Shown: positions 16,945 to 25,570 of the stretch, piece after piece
How positions within the stretch are numbered: position 1 is the stretch's first letter
Layout: each line of letters opens with the position of its first letter
Source of the DNA: Tardiphaga sp051811025
Lineage (GTDB): Bacteria > Pseudomonadota > Alphaproteobacteria > Rhizobiales > Xanthobacteraceae
Reading direction: 5' to 3'
NCBI RefSeq assembly: GCF_051811025.1
Contig: NZ_JBPWQE010000001.1
Coordinates: 2,480,001-2,544,000 of the forward strand
Length of the DNA: 64,000 nucleotides
Position numbers and translations under genes: made by a program
Notes under the pieces: generated by a model
What the model was told of the DNA's origin: nothing
What the model saw: only the letters and a program-made list of their open reading frames with translations
The model's database searches: none

Positions 16945-17865
16945 ATGTTTCGAACCCTGACCCTTGCCGGATTTGCGGCCCTTTTGGCCGCCACCTCACT
17001 GTCGCCTGCACCTGCGCAGGCGCAGTTTGGTCCGCTGTTCGGTGACACGCCGCCACGGCCGCCGGGTGCCGTGCCGCGTGGCCAGCAACCGCCGCCGCCC
17101 ATGGACGACGAGGAAGAGGTGCCGGAACTGCCGCAGGGCCGTCTCCTGCCGACGCGTCCGGGCATGGGCGCGCCGCCGCCGGGCGCCGTGCAGTCGCAGC
17201 CGCTGGCACCGCCGCCCGGCAGCAACACCACGGTCGTTCCGCAGAATCCGCCGGGGCAGGGACAGGCCCTGCAGCCGGCCGCGCCAGGGCAGCAACAGCC
17301 CGGCGTCGCCAATGCGCCGCCCGCCGCCACTCCCGGTGGCCGCCAGCCGCCGAAGGTGGCGCCGCCGACGCCTGCGACACTGCAGCCCGGCGACGAGGTG
17401 GTGACCGAGCCGCCGGCGCAGAAGATCGTCAACAAGAAGGCGAGCTTCTCGGGATTGGACAAAATCACCGGCCGTATCATCAATTTCGACGCCGACATTG
17501 GCGAGACCGTGCAGTTCGGCGCGCTCCGGGTGAAGACCGACGCCTGCTACACGCGTCCGGCCACTGAGGCCGCGAATACAGACGCCTTCGTCGAGGTCGA
17601 CGAAATCACGCTGCAGGGTGAAGTGAAGCGGATCTTCTCAGGCTGGATGTTCGCGGCCAGCCCCGGCCTGCACGGCGTCGAGCATCCTATCTACGACATC
17701 TGGCTGACCGACTGTAAGCAGCCGGAAGCCACCGTTGCGACGACACAGCCCGAAGCACCACGCGCGCCGCCGCCGGCCCAGAAGCGCGCCCCGCCGAAGC
17801 AGCAGCCGCGCGCCCAGCAGCAGCCCCTGCAGCCGCCGCCGGGCTTCCCCGCGTTCCGGCAGTAA
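16945..17865 (+). CDS. DUF2155 domain-containing secreted protein
   Basis: 306-aa precursor with a signal peptide ending near SPAPAQAQF. A Pro/Gly/Gln-rich linker covers residues about 30-160, followed by the DUF2155 domain from KKASFSGLDKITGRIINFD through VQFGALRVKTDACYTRPA to SGWMFAASPGLHGVEHPIYDIWLTDC. The tail is again Pro/Gln-rich. DUF2155 is widespread in alphaproteobacteria and its function is not known to me. It lies tail-to-tail with aat, 15 bp apart. Confidence 0.88.
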   Translation: MFRTLTLAGFAALLAATSLSPAPAQAQFGPLFGDTPPRPPGAVPRGQQPPPPMDDEEEVPELPQGRLLPTRPGMGAPPPGAVQSQPLAPPPGSNTTVVPQNPPGQGQALQPAAPGQQQPGVANAPPAATPGGRQPPKVAPPTPATLQPGDEVVTEPPAQKIVNKKASFSGLDKITGRIINFDADIGETVQFGALRVKTDACYTRPATEAANTDAFVEVDEITLQGEVKRIFSGWMFAASPGLHGVEHPIYDIWLTDCKQPEATVATTQPEAPRAPPPAQKRAPPKQQPRAQQQPLQPPPGFPAFRQ

Positions 17866-17880
17866 ACGCTACGGGGCGTC

Positions 17881-18567
17881 TTAAGAGGCGTCGTTCCGTC
17901 CCGTGATGATGTCCAGCACCGTCGCGCCCTTGAGCGGAAAATCTACCGGCAGTCTGTCGAACTCCGCGATGCCGTCGAGCGATGCGTCGAGCAGCTTGCG
18001 ATAGCGCGCACGGGGGACTTCCTGCGCGCCGAATGACAGCAGGTGATCGGTGACGTATTGCGTGTCGAGCAGCTTGAAGCCGCCGGCGAGCAACCGCGCT
18101 ACGAGATGCACCAGCGCCACTTTGGAAGCATCGCGTGCGTGGTGAAACATGCTCTCGCCGAAGAAGGCGCGGCCGAGCGAGACGCCATAGAGCCCACCGG
18201 CCAAAGTATTGTCCTGCCAGACTTCGACGCTGTGCGCGTGGCCCATCTCATGAAGCTCACCATAGAGATCGCGGATACGCGTGTTGATCCAGGTATCCTC
18301 GCGGCCCGGCTTTGGCGCGGCACATTCGGCCATCACGCGCTTGAAGGCGGTGTTGACGGTCACCGTGAAAACGTCGGAGCGCACGGTGCGGGCGAGACGT
18401 GAACTGATGCGAAAACCATCCAGCGGAATGACGCCGCGCATCTCGGGCTCGACCCAGAACAGGCCGGGATCGTCGGCGCTTTCCGACATCGGGAAGATGC
18501 CGCAGGCATAGGCGCGCAGCAGCAGTTCGGGCGTGACCTCGGACGAGGCGGAGTCGCGTGAGCTCAT
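17881..18567 (-). CDS. aat: Leucyl/phenylalanyl-tRNA-protein transferase
   Basis: 228-aa enzyme that adds Leu or Phe from aminoacyl-tRNA to proteins starting with Arg or Lys, marking them for ClpS/ClpAP (bacterial N-degron pathway). Family stretches: LLLRAYACGIFPMSES, PGLFWVEPEMRGVIPLDGF, DTWINTRIRDLYGELHEMGHAHSVEVW, GGLYGVSLGRAFFGESMFHHARDASKVAL, KLLDTQYVTDHLLSFGAQEVPR. The start at 18567 (MSSRDSASSE) gives the normal length; the frame extends 35 codons further without family match. Confidence 0.95.
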   Translation of the reverse strand: MSSRDSASSEVTPELLLRAYACGIFPMSESADDPGLFWVEPEMRGVIPLDGFRISSRLARTVRSDVFTVTVNTAFKRVMAECAAPKPGREDTWINTRIRDLYGELHEMGHAHSVEVWQDNTLAGGLYGVSLGRAFFGESMFHHARDASKVALVHLVARLLAGGFKLLDTQYVTDHLLSFGAQEVPRARYRKLLDASLDGIAEFDRLPVDFPLKGATVLDIITGRNDAS

Positions 18568-18853
18568 GCGGACAGCATAGCAGGCCGAGGCCGCCCGGGC
18601 GACGGTCTCTGCGCTCGACAAGCGCCGAGCGGATTGATGTAGCCTCGGGGATCGGGACCACGAACCAAGCAATGCTTATGCCCGGTATTTGGCTTACTTA
18701 TTGGATCGGTCCTGGCCGCGCAGGGCACACTGACGCCAACGCGCGCTGATCAATCTGGAACCGCTCAACAACCGGCCTGGCACGCCTGATTGTTGCTTGA
18801 TTGTTCGGGCGACGGACATAGCTATCAGGATGCAGGCAGGGAGCCTGTTCACC

Positions 18854-20209
18854 ATGACGAATATCGTGACAATCGACGGCAAGGCATCGATCAGAGCGAC
18901 AACACCTCATCGCGTGGTCGTTGTCGGAGCCGGCTTCGGCGGGTTGGAGACGGTGTATCGGCTGACCGGCGCAGACGTCAGCATCACCATTGTCGATCGC
19001 CGCAATCATCATCTATTTCAGCCGCTACTGTATCAGGTCGCGACCGCGTCGCTGGCAACGTCGGAGATCGCCTGGCCGATCCGTTATCTGTTGCGTGGAC
19101 GCAAGGATGTGACGACACTGCTCGGCACCGTGACCGGCGTAGACGCGGCGGCGCGCCGGGTGCTGCTCGATGACCGGCAGGCGCTGCCCTATGACACCCT
19201 GGTGCTCGCCACGGGGGCTGGTCACGCTTACTTCGGCCATGACGAATGGGAGCCGTTCGCGCCGGGCCTGAAGACGCTGGAAGATGCGACGACCATCCGT
19301 CGCCGTATCCTTACAGCCTTCGAGCGCGCCGAACGCGAGAGCGACCCTGCGAAGCGCGCGGCGCTGCTCACCTTCGTGATCATCGGCGCCGGACCAACCG
19401 GCGTCGAGCTCGCCGGCACCATCGCCGAGCTGGCGCGCGTGACCTTGCCGGAGGACTTCCGCAATATCGATACGCGCGAGACCCGCGTGGTGCTGATCGA
19501 AGCGGGGTCGCGGGTGCTTGCGGGGTTCCCCGAAGAACTGTCGGCCTATGCGCAACGCTCGCTGGAGAAACTCGGCGTCGAAGTCGCGCTCGGACATGCG
19601 GTGTCGGATTGTAACATCGATGGCGTTGTCTATGGCGACAAGACACTCGGCGCCAGGACGATCATCTGGGCGGCAGGCGTGCGCGCGTCGCCGGCTGCTG
19701 AATGGCTGAATGTGGCCGCCGATCGTGCCGGACGTCTGCAGGTCAATCCGGATCTCACAGTGCCGGGGCATCCCGCGATATTCGCTGTCGGTGACACCGT
19801 GAGCATTGCTGCCCCTGATGGCAAGCCGGTACCCGGCATTGCCCCGGCCGCCAAGCAGGAAGGGCGCTATGTGGCGTCAGCAATCAAACAACGTTTGCGT
19901 GGTGAGACACCCGCGCCGTTTCGCTATTCGCACGACGGCAGTCTCGCACAGATCGGCAAGAAGCTCGCCGTGATCGACTTCGGCCGCGTCAGGCTACGCG
20001 GCGCGCTGGCGTGGTGGATCTGGGGCATTGCCCATATCTACTTCCTGATCGGGCTGCGTAATCGTCTTGCGGTTGCGATCAACTGGCTGTGGATCCACAC
20101 GCTGGATCAGCGCGGCGCACGGCTAATCACGCAGGGGCGTGCCGTGGTCGACAGCCAATCCGTGCCGTCGCATAGCGGCGAGGAGAAGCGCGTCAGTTCG
20201 GCACGCTGA
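18854..20209 (+). CDS. ndh: Type II NADH dehydrogenase (NDH-2)-like FAD oxidoreductase
   Basis: 451-aa peripheral membrane flavoprotein that oxidises NADH and reduces quinone without pumping protons. VVVVGAGFGGLETVYRL binds FAD, and VIIGAGPTGVELAGTIAELAR binds NADH. YDTLVLATGAGHAYFGHDEW, AIFAVGDTVSIA and PAAKQEGRYVASAIK are family features. A hydrophobic stretch near residues 390-425 (LAWWIWGIAHIYFLIGLRNR) probably anchors it to the membrane. The ATG at 18854 follows GGGAG by about 10 bp; 18797 is an alternative with an unconserved extension. Confidence 0.9.
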   Translation: MTNIVTIDGKASIRATTPHRVVVVGAGFGGLETVYRLTGADVSITIVDRRNHHLFQPLLYQVATASLATSEIAWPIRYLLRGRKDVTTLLGTVTGVDAAARRVLLDDRQALPYDTLVLATGAGHAYFGHDEWEPFAPGLKTLEDATTIRRRILTAFERAERESDPAKRAALLTFVIIGAGPTGVELAGTIAELARVTLPEDFRNIDTRETRVVLIEAGSRVLAGFPEELSAYAQRSLEKLGVEVALGHAVSDCNIDGVVYGDKTLGARTIIWAAGVRASPAAEWLNVAADRAGRLQVNPDLTVPGHPAIFAVGDTVSIAAPDGKPVPGIAPAAKQEGRYVASAIKQRLRGETPAPFRYSHDGSLAQIGKKLAVIDFGRVRLRGALAWWIWGIAHIYFLIGLRNRLAVAINWLWIHTLDQRGARLITQGRAVVDSQSVPSHSGEEKRVSSAR

Positions 20210-20636
20210 AATCTCGGGACGGTTGCCAGGGCGGCTTGGCAGAAACCCGCCGGCCAAGGTCCGAGTCTTTCTGGATTTTGAGATCACCGCTTTTGCCGAG
20301 CCAGATAGATGCAATGGACGCCGCCAGGCGTGCGATCCAGACCCATCTGGGACCCGCGCACCATTTGCGCCTCGCCCGCACACTGGCATCCCTGCGCGAG
20401 CGGAATGTGCTCGTGATCGGCAGCTTCACCCACCCCGCAGGGGGGACGCCGAGCGTGACGCGGCTGCATGCCAGCGCGACGCTTGTTGCGGATGCGAAGG
20501 GAGAGAGCAGCACGCTTTAACATGGTGATACATACAGCGCAGCTCGTGTGGCCGATTGCTCGGCAGGCAAAAACTGGTGTTACGTTGCAAGACGTGTGTC
20601 GCAGGCACGGCAGATCAGTTCGCGGGAGGATGGGCT
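20210..20636. other. 427-bp interval without an intact gene
   Basis: The region between NDH-2 and the DASS transporter holds a decayed fragment (20329-20436) resembling the C-terminal part of a DODA-type dioxygenase. The frames covering it on either strand are not convincing genes. The DASS ribosome site lies at its right end. Confidence 0.4.
20329..20436 (+). pseudogene. Remnant of DODA-type extradiol ring-cleavage dioxygenase
   Basis: The plus frame gives LGPAHHLRLARTLASLRERN followed by VLVIGSFTHP. This resembles a C-terminal stretch of LigB/DODA-type dioxygenases, remembered as LGPAHHLALGRALAPLRDEGVLVIGSGSLTHNL. One residue of the GSGS turn is missing, the His-Asn-Leu end has become His-Pro, and the rest of the roughly 260-aa enzyme is absent. 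No frame extends the similarity. It is therefore a gene remnant, not a functional enzyme. Assignment rests on family memory only. Confidence 0.5.
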
Positions 20637-22082
20637 GTGTCATTGAGCTGGAAGAAGATCGCACCTTTGGCCGTCTGGCTGGTGCTGTACGTCACCCCGA
20701 TCCCGGCGGGGCTTGTCACAAATCAGTGGCATTATTTTGCGGTTTTCGCTGCGGTGATTACCGGCCTGATTTTGGAGTCCATGCCCGTTGGCGCGGTCGG
20801 TCTGATCGGTCTGACCTTTGCGGGCGTGATGGGATATGTCGAACACGATCCTAACAAGTCGCTGCGCTGGATGCTGAGCGGATTCTCCGAAAGCACGGTG
20901 TGGCTGATCGTCGGCGCCTTCGTATTCTCGATCGGCTATCGCAAGAGCGGTCTTGGCAGGCGTCTGGCCTTGCTGCTGGTTCGCGGCCTCGGGCGCAACA
21001 CGGTGGGACTGGGTTACGCCGTTGCGCTGTCCGATCTGGTTCTCGCGCCGGCGACGCCATCGAACACCGCGCGCAGCGGCGGCACAGTCTATCCGATTGT
21101 CAGCAACATCCCGAAGATCTACGGATCGGAGCCGGGTCCGACAGCCGGCAAGATCGGAACCTATGTGATGTGGACCGCATTCGCGGCGACTGCAGTCACG
21201 AGCTCGATGTTCCTCACCGCACTTGCGCCCAATGCGGCTGCACTGAGCATCGCCAAGAAGATCGTGAGTGTGGACGTAGGCTGGTCACAGTGGTTCATCG
21301 GTTTCGCGCCGCTCGGCGTGCCGCTTATTTTGCTTCTGCCACTGCTGAGCTACGCAATTTGCCGACCAGAGGTGAAAGAAAGCCCGGAGATCGTGGCGTG
21401 GAGCGCGAGCGAACTCGCGTCGATGGGGGCGTTGTCGCGCAGTGAATGGATCATGGCCGGACTGGTGGTGCTTGCGATGTTCCTGTGGATCACCGGATCC
21501 AATCCCGACATCTCGTTGCCTGGCGTCGGTTCGAACTTCATCAATGCGACCATGGTGGTGTTCGTTGTGATCTCGCTGATGCTCGTCACCGGCGTGATCA
21601 CGTTTTCCGACATCATCGCCGAGAAAGCAGCGTGGGAGGTGTTTTTCTACTTCACATCGCTGCTGACGTTATCATCCGGCCTCAACGATATCGGCTTCAT
21701 CAAATGGGCTGCCGCCGGCCTGGCGGCTCCACTCGCCACATTCAGCCCGACCATCGCGATGATCCTGCTGGTCTCGATCTTCTTCTGGATCCACTATTTT
21801 TTCTCGAGCATTACGGCGCACGCGGCGACGATGCTGCCTGTCGTGCTCGCGGTAGGGTCGAGCGTTCCCGGAATCCCAATGTCGACTCTGACATTGCTCT
21901 GTATCTATTCGCTCGGCTTGATGGGCGTGATCTCGCCCTATGCCACCGGACCGGCGCCGATGTATTTTGGCAGCGGTTATATAGGCAAGGCCGACTTCTG
22001 GAAGTTCGGCCTGATCTTCGGGCTGATCTATTTCGCCGGCTTGCTGCTGGTCGTGATGCCCTGGTTACTGATGATCAACTGA
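20637..22082 (+). CDS. DASS-family (SLC13) anion symporter
   Basis: 481-aa inner-membrane transporter with about 12-14 hydrophobic segments. Cation/substrate motifs APATPSNTARSGGTVYP and FFSSITAHAATMLPVV are the two Ser-x-Thr clamp regions of the CitT/TtdT/DiT1 branch, which moves di- and tricarboxylates such as 2-oxoglutarate, malate, tartrate or citrate. The GTG start at 20637 is supported by GGGAGGA six bases upstream; the ATG-type start at 20556 would add unrelated residues. It stands alone and converges with upp. Exact substrate unknown. Confidence 0.9.
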   Translation: MSLSWKKIAPLAVWLVLYVTPIPAGLVTNQWHYFAVFAAVITGLILESMPVGAVGLIGLTFAGVMGYVEHDPNKSLRWMLSGFSESTVWLIVGAFVFSIGYRKSGLGRRLALLLVRGLGRNTVGLGYAVALSDLVLAPATPSNTARSGGTVYPIVSNIPKIYGSEPGPTAGKIGTYVMWTAFAATAVTSSMFLTALAPNAAALSIAKKIVSVDVGWSQWFIGFAPLGVPLILLLPLLSYAICRPEVKESPEIVAWSASELASMGALSRSEWIMAGLVVLAMFLWITGSNPDISLPGVGSNFINATMVVFVVISLMLVTGVITFSDIIAEKAAWEVFFYFTSLLTLSSGLNDIGFIKWAAAGLAAPLATFSPTIAMILLVSIFFWIHYFFSSITAHAATMLPVVLAVGSSVPGIPMSTLTLLCIYSLGLMGVISPYATGPAPMYFGSGYIGKADFWKFGLIFGLIYFAGLLLVVMPWLLMIN

Positions 22083-22138
22083 GCCGCTGTCCAGGGAAGC
22101 GCGCGCGGTGGGAGCCGCCCGCGTATCGCCGCGCGTCG

Positions 22139-22777
22139 TTACCTGGTGCCGTAAGCACGGTCACCGGCATCGCCGAGACCCGGCTCGATATAGGCGTGGT
22201 CGTTGAGCCGGTCGTCGATGGCCGCGGTCCAGATCGGCACGTCCGGATGATAGCCGCGCAGGCGTTCGATGCCTTCCGGCGCCGCCAGCAGGCAGACGAA
22301 GCGGATGTCCTTGGCGCCGCGTTCCTTGATGCGATCGATGGCGGCCACCGCCGTGTTCGCCGTTGCCAGCATCGGATCGATGACGATCACCAGGCGCTCG
22401 TCGAGATTGGTGGGAGCCTTGAAGAAGTATTCCACGGCCACAAACGTTTCGGGATCGCGATAGAGGCCGATATGCGCGATACGCGCTGATGGGACGAGGC
22501 CGATCATGCCTTCGACGAAAGAGAGGCCTGCGCGAAGGATCGGTGCGAAGACCAGCTTCTTGCCGGCGATTTCCTTGCCGGTCATCTTCATGATCGGCGT
22601 TTCGATCTCGACATCGGTGAGCGGCAGGTCGCGCGTCACCTCGTAGCACAGCAACATGCCAATTTCGTTGAGGAGTTCGCGAAAGCCCTTGGTCGAGCGG
22701 TTCTTGTCGCGGATCAGCGTCAGCTTGTGCTGCACCAGCGGGTGATTAACGATCGTGACGCCGTCCATGAACCTCAT
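22139..22777 (-). CDS. upp: Uracil phosphoribosyltransferase
   Basis: 212-aa enzyme converting uracil plus PRPP to UMP. Motifs include VNHPLVQHKLTLIRDKNRST, the LVFAPILRAGLSFVEGM loop, the PRPP-binding VIVIDPMLATANTAVAAIDRIKERGA and a conserved C-terminal GLGDAGDRAYGT. The start may be the Met at 22768. It lies 30 bp after URC4 in the same direction, in an operon with URC1 and URC4. In yeast URC genetics, the uracil phosphoribosyltransferase (URC6) is needed for the URC route, so here it is probably catabolic as well as salvage. Confidence 0.95.
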   Translation of the reverse strand: MRFMDGVTIVNHPLVQHKLTLIRDKNRSTKGFRELLNEIGMLLCYEVTRDLPLTDVEIETPIMKMTGKEIAGKKLVFAPILRAGLSFVEGMIGLVPSARIAHIGLYRDPETFVAVEYFFKAPTNLDERLVIVIDPMLATANTAVAAIDRIKERGAKDIRFVCLLAAPEGIERLRGYHPDVPIWTAAIDDRLNDHAYIEPGLGDAGDRAYGTR

Positions 22778-22807
22778 CCGTTGCGAGAGTGTAAAACCGT
22801 CTTTGAT

Positions 22808-24076
22808 CTAGAAAACCGTACCGTCGCTGATGACCTTCACCGGCGGCGAATGATCCTCGCGGCGCTCGCGCGCCAGGATGCGGCCGGCGACCCATGTGCC
22901 TCCTTCGAGCACCTTGGCCAGCGGCAGCGACGTCGCGTCGAGCTTCAGTCTTTGTCGCAGGCCGCCGGCGACGCGGTCAAGTAGCGCCACGGTCAGTGCC
23001 CGCCATTCCACGACCAGCGGCGACGATACGTCGTGCTCACGCGTGGCGTCAGCAGGATCGCGGAATTTCAGGACGCCACCATCAACGAAAAGGCCACCAT
23101 TGCGATATTCGGCCAATCCCGTGAGCCCGTCGATATCGGTCACATCGATGCCTGCGGTCTGCAGTGGTTCGATCAGCGAATAGGCCAGCCATTGCGACAG
23201 CTTGTGCAGGGGCACAAGGCCGCTCGTCGCATCCGAGGTCGTCATCGCTGGATGCTTCCAGCAATCACCCAGCGCGATGCCGTCCAGCGTCAGCCGCGAC
23301 GGCCAGATCGGACCAAGTTGCAGCAGCAATTCCGAGAGGATGGTGGGAGCGGGTAGGCGGCCATTGTCAGCCAGCGACGCCAGGCGGTCGAACAATCCGC
23401 CGGGCCGCGGCCTATCCCTGATACCGAACACATCGGGCTTCGACGCGACGTGTTCGCCAAGCCGGCGCAGCAGATCGGCGCGGCCGTCGATGCCGACCAT
23501 TGGATTGGTGTCGGAGACCTGCATGCCGCGCTTGAGATCGCTGACGTCGAGCTGTGCAAGCTTGCTGGCATCGGCGCGCAGTGGCTGCGCGGGATCGGCA
23601 GAGAACGTGCCGCCGGCGAACATCGCGAGGCTCGCAAGACCGAGACCTTCGGAGCGGCCGATGGCCGCGCCGGTTTGGGGATCGGTATAGCGCCAGGTTG
23701 GACCGGCCCCGGCATCGAGGAACACGCTGGCGATGGCGAGATCGAATTCCGCGCGCCCGCGTGCTGCGCGATCAGGCCATGAAATGCCGCCCGCGACATC
23801 GGCCCAGCGATCGTCGCCGGCATTGACGAAGTGACGCCAGCGCGAATGGAACGGGACATCGAGCGACGGATAGGAGGCGCGCGTCGTGTCCAGCACCAGA
23901 TTGATCACGTCGTCCATGCGCGTCAGATCGATGCGGAAGTTCGGAAGTTTGTCGTCGAGGCCGAGGGTCAGCATGCGTTGCGCACGGGTGCGCACGGCGT
24001 GAGCTGACAGTAGAGAGAGGGCGGCAGAGGCTTCCGGGGTCTGGGGATTCACTGCTGATATCTCAATACTTCTCAA
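22808..24076 (-). CDS. URC4/urg3 family protein (DUF1688)
   Basis: 422-aa protein matching the DUF1688 / URC4 family: SLLSAHAVRTRAQRMLTLGLDDKLPNFRIDLTRMDDVINLV, VPFHSRWRHFVNAGDDRWA, SEGLGLASLAMFAGGTFSADPA, and a C-terminal RDPADATREHDVSSPLVVEWRALTVALLD. URC4 is required for uracil catabolism in Lachancea kluyveri; its chemistry is poorly defined. It overlaps URC1 by 14 bp and is followed by upp, so the three are one operon. Confidence 0.92.
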   Translation of the reverse strand: MRSIEISAVNPQTPEASAALSLLSAHAVRTRAQRMLTLGLDDKLPNFRIDLTRMDDVINLVLDTTRASYPSLDVPFHSRWRHFVNAGDDRWADVAGGISWPDRAARGRAEFDLAIASVFLDAGAGPTWRYTDPQTGAAIGRSEGLGLASLAMFAGGTFSADPAQPLRADASKLAQLDVSDLKRGMQVSDTNPMVGIDGRADLLRRLGEHVASKPDVFGIRDRPRPGGLFDRLASLADNGRLPAPTILSELLLQLGPIWPSRLTLDGIALGDCWKHPAMTTSDATSGLVPLHKLSQWLAYSLIEPLQTAGIDVTDIDGLTGLAEYRNGGLFVDGGVLKFRDPADATREHDVSSPLVVEWRALTVALLDRVAGGLRQRLKLDATSLPLAKVLEGGTWVAGRILARERREDHSPPVKVISDGTVF

Positions 24077-25319
24077 GCCCGCGACCGACGGAGTCGATCA
24101 GATCCTGCGGCGTCACCGGGTCCGGCGTGAAGTAGCCGGCCGCCTTCTTGGCGGCGATCTCCACATGCGCATCGGCCGGGATCATGTCGTCGGGGATCGG
24201 CACACGCTCGACGATTTCGACGCCCTGACTGGTCAGCGCATCATGCTTCATGTCGCTCATGGAAATGAAGCGATCTATGCGCTTGAGGCCGAGCCAGTGC
24301 ACCACATCCGGCATCAATTGCTGGAAGCGCGCATCCTGCACGCCGGCGACGCATTCGGTGCGCTCGAAATATTGCGCAGCGGCGTCGCCGCCTTCCTGGC
24401 GCTTACGCGCGTTGTAGACGAGGAATTTGGTGACCTCGCCGAGCGCACGGCCTTCCTTGCGGTTGTAGATGATGATGCCGAGACCGCCGGACTGGCCAGC
24501 GCGCGCGCATTCCTCGATACCGTGAATCAGATAGGGGCGGCAGGTGCAGATATCGGAGCCGAACACGTCGGAGCCGTTGCACTCGTCATGGACGCGGCAG
24601 GTGATCTTTGTCGTGTGATCCGGCAGTTTGCTGACATCGCCGAACAGATAGGCGGTAGTCCCGCCGATGGGCGGCAGGAACACCTGCAGGTCAGGCCGCG
24701 TAACGAGTTCGGGGAACATGCCCGCGGTCTGTTCGAACAGCTGGCGGCGCAGATTGTTCTCGCTGGTATCAAAGCGTTTGGCGAGACCGGGCAGATACCA
24801 CACGGGATCGATGGCAATCTTGACCACGGAGACGCTGCCATTGGCGTGCACGACGTCGCCGTCGTGTTTGAGGCGACCGCCAGCTATCGCGGCCTGCAGC
24901 TCGGGCAGATCGAGCCGCGCCTTGGTGATCGCAATGCTCGGGCGGATATCGATCCCTTCGGCGATCTCGGGCGCAAAGTTCTCGGCAACGAGATGACCCC
25001 AGGGATCAAGCGATACGATCTTCTCGGGATCGGTCCATTGTCCGAAAGGCCCGACGATAGCAGCAGGATGGGTGTTTGTGAGGTCAGGACGCTTCAGCGG
25101 ATCAAGCGCGCCGGATGAAACCGCGAGCGCGCGATAGACCGAATAGGAGCCCCCATGGGTGCCGATGACGTTGCGGTCCTGCGGGCGGGAGACGGTGCCG
25201 ATGACCGGCCCGCGTTCGCGCGCGGTGGGTGCGCCCCACTGGATCGGGAAGTGATGCTTGGCGCCCGGCGCAGGATGCGACGTCAGGCGAATATGATCGA
25301 TCCGGTTGGAACGGCTCAT
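24063..25319 (-). CDS. URC1-type GTP cyclohydrolase II homologue
   Basis: 418-aa protein. The C-terminal half is a GTP cyclohydrolase II domain: TCRVHDECNGSDVFGSDICTCRPYL contains the three zinc Cys, IIIYNRKEGRALGEVTKFLVYNARK the catalytic Arg loop, and DVVHWLGLKRIDRF the end of the domain. The N-terminal 170 residues are the extension characteristic of URC1 rather than of riboflavin-pathway RibA. There are no rib genes nearby; URC4 and upp follow. In the URC pathway URC1 is thought to act after uracil is converted to a ribosylated intermediate. The ATG at 25319 is preceded by AGGAGG and a strong leader hairpin. Confidence 0.93.
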   Translation of the reverse strand: MSRSNRIDHIRLTSHPAPGAKHHFPIQWGAPTARERGPVIGTVSRPQDRNVIGTHGGSYSVYRALAVSSGALDPLKRPDLTNTHPAAIVGPFGQWTDPEKIVSLDPWGHLVAENFAPEIAEGIDIRPSIAITKARLDLPELQAAIAGGRLKHDGDVVHANGSVSVVKIAIDPVWYLPGLAKRFDTSENNLRRQLFEQTAGMFPELVTRPDLQVFLPPIGGTTAYLFGDVSKLPDHTTKITCRVHDECNGSDVFGSDICTCRPYLIHGIEECARAGQSGGLGIIIYNRKEGRALGEVTKFLVYNARKRQEGGDAAAQYFERTECVAGVQDARFQQLMPDVVHWLGLKRIDRFISMSDMKHDALTSQGVEIVERVPIPDDMIPADAHVEIAAKKAAGYFTPDPVTPQDLIDSVGRGLEKY

Positions 25320-25344
25320 CGCAAAGGCCTCCTAAAATGGCAAC

Positions 25345-25367
25345 GGCCCGCCTGAAAGGACGGGCCT
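25345..25367 (-). promoter_or_regulatory. Leader hairpin upstream of the URC operon
   Basis: On the minus strand GGCCCG-TCCTTTCAGG-CGGGCC forms a stable stem with an inner TCCT..AGG extension. Downstream come ATTTT, the AGGAGG ribosome site and the URC1 start, about 26 bp from the hairpin. It could be a transcription attenuator or a terminator of an upstream transcript. On the plus strand it is followed by TTATT, so it may also act in that direction. Confidence 0.4.
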
Positions 25368-25570
25368 TATTGCTAAGGAAGCAACTAACTATAACTATCT
25401 CTCAAACAAATGCAACAGGGCGAAAGACGCGGTAGCCGGCACGGGATGTCCCACAGGCTCTGCCGCACCCAATATGCGCGGGTTGCCGACAATTTCGGCG
25501 TATTCGGGCCTTGTGTCACGCGATCGTCACGGCGAGCATACGCTTCATCAACCATGTTGGAGTGCCTGAT

